From Anaerobacillus alkalidiazotrophicus (GTDB lineage: Bacteria > Bacillota > Bacilli > Bacillales_H > Anaerobacillaceae), in the NCBI RefSeq assembly GCF_001866055.1, contig NZ_MLQS01000001.1, positions 922,501 to 986,500 on the forward strand: a stretch of DNA of 64,000 nt, given 5' to 3'. Shown here piece by piece: positions 60,088 through 64,000 of this stretch; the stretch's first letter is position 1; each line of letters opens with the position of its first letter. A program made the position numbers and the translations under genes. A model generated the notes under the pieces. The model had not been told where the DNA came from, did not search any database, and was given only the letters and a program-made list of their open reading frames with translations.

Positions 60088-60849
60088 ATGTTACATCAAT
60101 TTTCTAGAAATGAACTAGCAATTGGACATGAAGGATTAAATATTTTAAAAAACAGTACGGTTGCTGTTCTTGGTATAGGTGGAGTCGGTTCATTTTCAGC
60201 TGAGGCTCTTGCCAGGTCGGGGGTAGGTCGGCTAGTTTTGGTAGATAAGGATGATGTTGATATCACAAATGTAAATCGCCAAGTTCATGCGTTATTATCA
60301 ACAGTTGGAAAACCTAAAGTGGATTTAATGAAGGCTAGGATTGCAGATATTAACCCTGAATGTGAAGTGATTGCATTAAAGATGTTTTATACTGAAGAAA
60401 CATATGAAGCGTTTTTTGATTATGGGCTTGATTTTGTTGTAGACGCTTCTGATACTATTTCATATAAAATCCATTTAATGAAAGAATGTTTAAAACGCAA
60501 AATTCCTATTATCTCTAGTATGGGAGTTGCTAATAAAATGGATCCTACAAGATTAAGAATAGCGGACATTTCTAAGACTAGCTACGACCCAATAGCAAAG
60601 GTCATTCGAACAAAACTTAGAAAACAAGGTATACATAAAGGAATAAATGTTGTTTTTTCTGATGAACAACCGATTAAAATTAAAGAAGAAATAAGAAAAG
60701 AGATTGTATCCAAGGCACAAGAAGAATCTCCAATTCGAAAAGCTAAAATGCCACCTTCATCAAATGCATTTGTCCCTTCTGTATCAGGACTTATAATGGC
60801 AGGTCATGTCATTACCTCTTTACTCAAAGATATAAAAATAGAGCGCTAA
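60088..60849 (+). CDS. tcdA: tRNA threonylcarbamoyladenosine dehydratase
   Basis: 253 residues of the E1/ThiF-like superfamily. It cyclises t6A37 to ct6A in ANN-decoding tRNAs using ATP. The ATP-binding motif VLGIGGVGSFSAEALARSG (about 27-45), VDKDDVDITNVNRQ and the DASDT block are diagnostic. The catalytic-cysteine regions of E1 enzymes are not present, as in this family. AAGGAG precedes the ATG. Position after aspS/6S matches B. subtilis yrvM. Confidence 0.93.
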   Translation: MLHQFSRNELAIGHEGLNILKNSTVAVLGIGGVGSFSAEALARSGVGRLVLVDKDDVDITNVNRQVHALLSTVGKPKVDLMKARIADINPECEVIALKMFYTEETYEAFFDYGLDFVVDASDTISYKIHLMKECLKRKIPIISSMGVANKMDPTRLRIADISKTSYDPIAKVIRTKLRKQGIHKGINVVFSDEQPIKIKEEIRKEIVSKAQEESPIRKAKMPPSSNAFVPSVSGLIMAGHVITSLLKDIKIER

Positions 60850-60862
60850 TAATTACTGTTAC

Positions 60863-61002
60863 ACCGCCCCTAAACGTCCGATATAGAATAACTTTCATCA
60901 GTGAAAGCTGATGATTAGTTACTCTTATGCCTGTGGTATAAGTTAAACTAACAATCAGTGGGGGATGAAGCAAAACTCCCTCTGATTGAAGTTCAGCTTT
61001 AT
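60863..61002 (+). repeat. family H 5'-truncated copy
   Basis: From ACCGCCCCTAAACGTCCG to AAGTTCAGCTTTAT. It keeps hairpin 2 (AACTTTCATCAGTG-AAAG-CTGATGATTAGTT) and hairpin 3 (CAATCAGTGGGGG with a mutated partner CTCCCTCTGATTG) but lacks hairpin 1. It lies just after the tcdA stop. Confidence 0.82.
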
Positions 61003-61258
61003 ATACAATTCAACATTCAAGACCCTCCTAATTAAACCTTTCCAAGAAAAATTAATATTTTAATGAATTTCATTCAACTAATTTTGAAATTTTAGTGTCA
61101 GTCTTGTAGTTTTTATTCTTAAATAAAAATGAATTTTGTGTGAATGTACAAAAAACACTCTTAATATTGTACTAGATTTCTTATATATAACTAAAAAATG
61201 AAAGTTTGTGAATTTTTTTTGAACGATCTTATTGATTACTTTCAAAATCTTAAATACA
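61003..61258. other. AT-rich region upstream of lutP
   Basis: No gene or clear promoter seen. One AATGAATTTCATTC near 61062 resembles a family M end, but no partner end is convincing. Confidence 0.45.
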
Positions 61259-61274
61259 ATGAAAGCGGTTACAA
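61259..61274 (+). promoter_or_regulatory. catabolite-responsive element (cre) upstream of lutP
   Basis: ATGAAAGCGGTTACAA matches the CcpA consensus WTGNAARCGNWWWCAW at every position. It lies 112 nt upstream of lutP, so glucose repression of lactate uptake by CcpA is likely. Confidence 0.85.
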
Positions 61275-61386
61275 CTAATATTTACTAATCAAAAATAGTA
61301 ATTTGGGTGATTTTACAAAGATTGGAGGTAACTTAGCACTAATGGTTTGTTGGGGATAAGCAATGATTTTATGGGGGGGTTAAATT

Positions 61387-62973
61387 ATGCAATTATTAGC
61401 AGCATTTAGTGCAATTATCGCGCCATTTATATTTTTAGTCCTTTTGAGAATGCCTGCAAAGCGGGGGATGCTTTACAGTGCAGTGATCGTAATTTTGTTT
61501 GCTTTTACAGTCTGGGGATTAAATATCGATATATTGTCTGCGTCTATTTTGCAAGGTTCACACAGGGCCATAACGATTTTATTTATTCTTTTCGGAGCCA
61601 TTGTTTTATTAAATACTTTAAAGAACACTGGAGCTGTTGATAGAATTAATGAAGGTTTCCGGAATATCTCTCCGGATATGAGAGTTCAAGTTGTTATTGT
61701 GGCTTTTCTATTTGGAAGTTTAATAGAAGGTGCGGCGGGTTTCGGAACACCTGCCGCGGTTACCGGACCATTGCTAGTGGCTCTTGGATTCACTCCTTTA
61801 GCTGCAGCCGCTACAGCACTAATTGCCGATAGTACAGCGGTATCATTTGGGGCTGTTGGAACTCCGATTATTGTGGGACTAAGCAATATTGAAGGAGCAG
61901 GGATCGAGCTCTTTAAAGATGTTGGAATTTTAATTACATTAATGGATTTATTGGTAGGTACATTAATACCATTTATTCTAGTTCTTGTTTTAACAATTGC
62001 TTTTGGGAAGAAAAAAGGGCTGTCAAGTGCATTTTCACTATTACCTTGGACGTTACTTGTAGGTGCATCTTATACTCTTTCAGCTGCTTTATATGCTTGG
62101 TTGTTCGGACCAGAATTTGTTTCAATTTTGGCTTCGATTACGGCAATGGCTATTGCAACATTAACAGCAAAGAAGAATATTTTCATTCCAAAAGTTGTAT
62201 GGCAAGATGCTCTGGCTAAAGATTTTAAAGCGGAAGAGAAAAAATCTGATATGAGTCTTGTATCTGCATGGAGTCCATATTTTATTGTTGTTGTCTTGCT
62301 TTTGTTAACAAGAATTGTTACGCCGATTAAGCAATTCGCGCAAAATACAATTGACCTGGGTTGGAATAATGTACTTGGAATAGAAGGAATTAATTCAGCG
62401 TGGCAAGTACTATATTCTCCAGGAGCAGTTCTTGTACTCGCAGCAGTGATCTCGGTATTTACACAAAGGAGCACTTTTTCAAGTTTTACGAAAGCTTCGA
62501 AGGAATCATTGAATTCGGTTAAGGGGGCAGCACTAGCGTTAATTCCTACTTTGGCACTTGTGCAAGTATTTTCGAATTCTGGAATGAACACGAGTGATCT
62601 CGTGTCGATGCCAGAATATATTGCATTATCTATGGCGTCTACGTTCGGTGGCGTATGGCCATTTGTTGCACCTTATCTCGGAATTCTTGGAGCTTTTATC
62701 ACTGGAAGTGCAACAGTATCAACACTTACTTTTGCTCCGATTCAGTACAGTGTAGCGATAGAGACTGGATTAAACACAAACCTTATTTTGGCGCAGCAAG
62801 TGGCAGGAGCAGCAGCAGGGAATATGATTTGTGTACACAACGTTGTTGCAGCTTTAGCGGTAGTTGGGCTTGTTGGTAAAGAGGGGGAAGTCATTCGTAA
62901 AACATTGGCCCCTGCTCTAATATATGGGCTATTAGTAGGAATTGCTGCTACGGTTTTATTTTTGGCCTTGTAA
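61387..62973 (+). CDS. lutP: L-lactate permease
   Basis: 528 residues with about 12-14 membrane helices, LctP family (proton-coupled lactate/glycolate uptake). Hallmarks are [38 protein letters not shown] and the C-terminal [21 protein letters not shown] plus [13 protein letters not shown]. Start ATG follows GGGGGGG. It is upstream of lutA-lutB on the same strand, which supports a lactate catabolic role, and carries a perfect cre upstream. Confidence 0.93.
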   Translation: MQLLAAFSAIIAPFIFLVLLRMPAKRGMLYSAVIVILFAFTVWGLNIDILSASILQGSHRAITILFILFGAIVLLNTLKNTGAVDRINEGFRNISPDMRVQVVIVAFLFGSLIEGAAGFGTPAAVTGPLLVALGFTPLAAAATALIADSTAVSFGAVGTPIIVGLSNIEGAGIELFKDVGILITLMDLLVGTLIPFILVLVLTIAFGKKKGLSSAFSLLPWTLLVGASYTLSAALYAWLFGPEFVSILASITAMAIATLTAKKNIFIPKVVWQDALAKDFKAEEKKSDMSLVSAWSPYFIVVVLLLLTRIVTPIKQFAQNTIDLGWNNVLGIEGINSAWQVLYSPGAVLVLAAVISVFTQRSTFSSFTKASKESLNSVKGAALALIPTLALVQVFSNSGMNTSDLVSMPEYIALSMASTFGGVWPFVAPYLGILGAFITGSATVSTLTFAPIQYSVAIETGLNTNLILAQQVAGAAAGNMICVHNVVAALAVVGLVGKEGEVIRKTLAPALIYGLLVGIAATVLFLAL

Positions 62974-63013
62974 ACACAATCGCTTTACTATTGGTTATGG
63001 AAATAATTTCATG

Positions 63014-63054
63014 GTAACCCGAATCTATTATCTTATATAATAGATTTGGGTTAC
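63014..63054 (+). terminator. long perfect hairpin between lutP and lutA
   Basis: GTAACCCGAATCTATTAT and ATAATAGATTTGGGTTAC pair over 18 bp with one G-U, with a five-base loop. No T-run follows (TAAATTATTT), so it could be a weak terminator, an mRNA-processing or stability element, or an operator. Confidence 0.55.
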
Positions 63055-63153
63055 TAAATTATTTAGTAGTTCAAATGAGAACGCATCCATTTAAGTTTAG
63101 TCGCGTAAATTTCATATTTGTCATTATTTATGACCTAGGGGGAGAGAAAGTAA

Positions 63154-63873
63154 ATGAAGGTTTCTTTATTTTTAACCTGTTTAGCAGATGTTGTTTATCC
63201 AGCATCAGTAGGGAAAAGTACAGTAGAAATTCTTGAACGGTTCGGCTGTGAAGTAGATTTTCCGAAAAAGCAAACGTGCTGTGGTCAGCCCGCTTTTAAT
63301 AGTGGCTACCACCGTGAAACAAAGGAAGTAGCGAAGCACATGATTAATGTATTTAAAGATGCCAAGTATGTTGTTTCACCTTCGGGTTCATGTATTTCTA
63401 TGTTACATGAATATATTCATTTATTTGAGGATGATCCTGAATGGAAACAAAAAGCCGAAGAACTAAAAAGTAAATCCTATGAATTAACTCAATTTCTTGT
63501 TAATGTTTTAAAAATTAACGATGTGGGTGCAAAACTTCAAGCAAAGGCCACCTACCATACGTCATGTCACATGACTCGTTTATTAGGAGTAAAGGATGCA
63601 CCAATGAATTTACTGAAAAACGTTGAAGGTTTAGAGTTTACAGAGCTTCCGCATAAAGAGCAATGTTGTGGATTCGGAGGAACATTTTCAGTTAAAATGG
63701 TACCTATTTCAGAGCAAATGGTTAATGAAAAAGTACAACATATTGAAGAAACAGATGCAGAAGTCTTAATCGGAGCTGATTTAGGTTGTTTAATGAATAT
63801 TGGTGGAAGAATTAATCGTCAAGGTAAAACAATAAAAGTCATGCATATTGCAGAAGTACTAAATAGTAAATAA
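63154..63873 (+). CDS. lutA: lactate utilization iron-sulfur protein LutA
   Basis: 239 residues with two CCG domains: [10 protein letters not shown] and SPSGSC in the first half, [10 protein letters not shown] and [11 protein letters not shown] in the second. LutA with LutB and LutC oxidises L-lactate to pyruvate. A GGGGGAGAG site precedes the ATG. It is 12 nt from lutB. Length is the same as in B. subtilis. Confidence 0.94.
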   Translation: MKVSLFLTCLADVVYPASVGKSTVEILERFGCEVDFPKKQTCCGQPAFNSGYHRETKEVAKHMINVFKDAKYVVSPSGSCISMLHEYIHLFEDDPEWKQKAEELKSKSYELTQFLVNVLKINDVGAKLQAKATYHTSCHMTRLLGVKDAPMNLLKNVEGLEFTELPHKEQCCGFGGTFSVKMVPISEQMVNEKVQHIEETDAEVLIGADLGCLMNIGGRINRQGKTIKVMHIAEVLNSK

Positions 63874-63885
63874 GGTGGTGAAAAA

Positions 63886-64000
63886 ATGGCAATGAAAATT
63901 GGGGAAGAAAAATTTTTTAATCGTGTAGATAAAGGAATTAACAATGATTTTATGCGTAAAGCCGTTGCTGGAGCACAAGAACGAATGCAAGGTCGTCGAT
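63886..64000 (+). CDS. lutB: lactate utilization iron-sulfur protein LutB (partial, N-terminus)
   Basis: The first 38 codons are inside the window, beginning MAMKIGEEKFFNRVDKGI and continuing to the edge. This matches the LutB N-terminus (family usual length about 475 residues). AAGGTGGTG precedes the ATG. The reading frame is open to the window end, so it is truncated only by the window. Confidence 0.88.
   Translation, partial: MAMKIGEEKFFNRVDKGINNDFMRKAVAGAQERMQGRR

Noticed and set aside
62070..62591. Minus-strand frame of 173 residues opposite lutP.
   Set aside because: It overlaps the clear LctP-family coding sequence, with no start signal or domain.

Overview
The window is AT-rich chromosomal DNA from an endospore-forming member of the Bacillaceae. 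It carries spo0B, spoVB, bofC, safA, a coxA-like gene, a ger operon and a PbpF-type penicillin-binding protein. Much of the gene order matches Bacillus subtilis: spo0B-obg-pheB-pheA, nadR-nifS/nadBCA, safA-coxA, bofC-ruvAB-queA-tgt-yajC, yrzE, yrbG-spoVB, comN-secDF, lapA-recJ-apt-relA-dtd, hisS-aspS, 6S RNA, tcdA. The genus cannot be fixed from the sequence alone.

Positions 1-4634 hold scrambled ribosomal RNA. There are two 217-nt 3' ends of 16S on the minus strand, each cut at the same base. A spacer carries tRNA-Ile and tRNA-Ala, and a rearranged 23S 5' end follows. Two identical 1331-nt tandem copies of an internal-to-3' 23S segment lie on the plus strand. A truncated IS3-type element abuts the second copy. 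This is most easily read as an assembly chimera of multi-copy sequence. Positions 5.1-19.1 kb hold ccdA, pbpF, a four-gene spore germinant-receptor operon in the order small ORF-B-C-A, the coproporphyrin-dependent heme genes hemE-hemH-hemY, and a leftward SsuABC/TauABC-type ABC transporter. From 19.6 to 63 kb the window follows the B. subtilis spo0B-to-tcdA neighbourhood, with insertions: an ArsB/NhaD-type permease, a small multidrug export family protein, a CDF transporter, and an S-box plus homoserine dehydrogenase. The right end carries the lactate genes lutP, lutA and the start of lutB, with a perfect catabolite-responsive element upstream of lutP.

Regulatory RNAs and sites are clear: a histidine T-box before hisS-aspS, a SAM-I riboswitch before hom, 6S RNA with a good sigma-A promoter, many intrinsic terminators, a consensus promoter and long leader hairpin before secD, and a candidate NiaR operator in the nadS/nadB divergent region.

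The least explained content lies between genes. Three dispersed repeat families recur. Family M (about 80-117 nt, six copies) has terminal inverted repeats and a central palindrome whose sequence differs between copies while staying self-complementary. Family H (214 nt, two full copies, one truncated, one diverged, one internal-deletion relic) is built of three successive hairpins. Family G (about 82 nt, two full and two partial copies) has a GCGCAAGC/GCTTGCGC stem, and one copy separates the SAM riboswitch from its gene. A fourth set of about 107-nt units fills the rRNA spacers. These are the best candidates for undescribed elements. Nothing here resembles a CRISPR, prophage or novel defence system.
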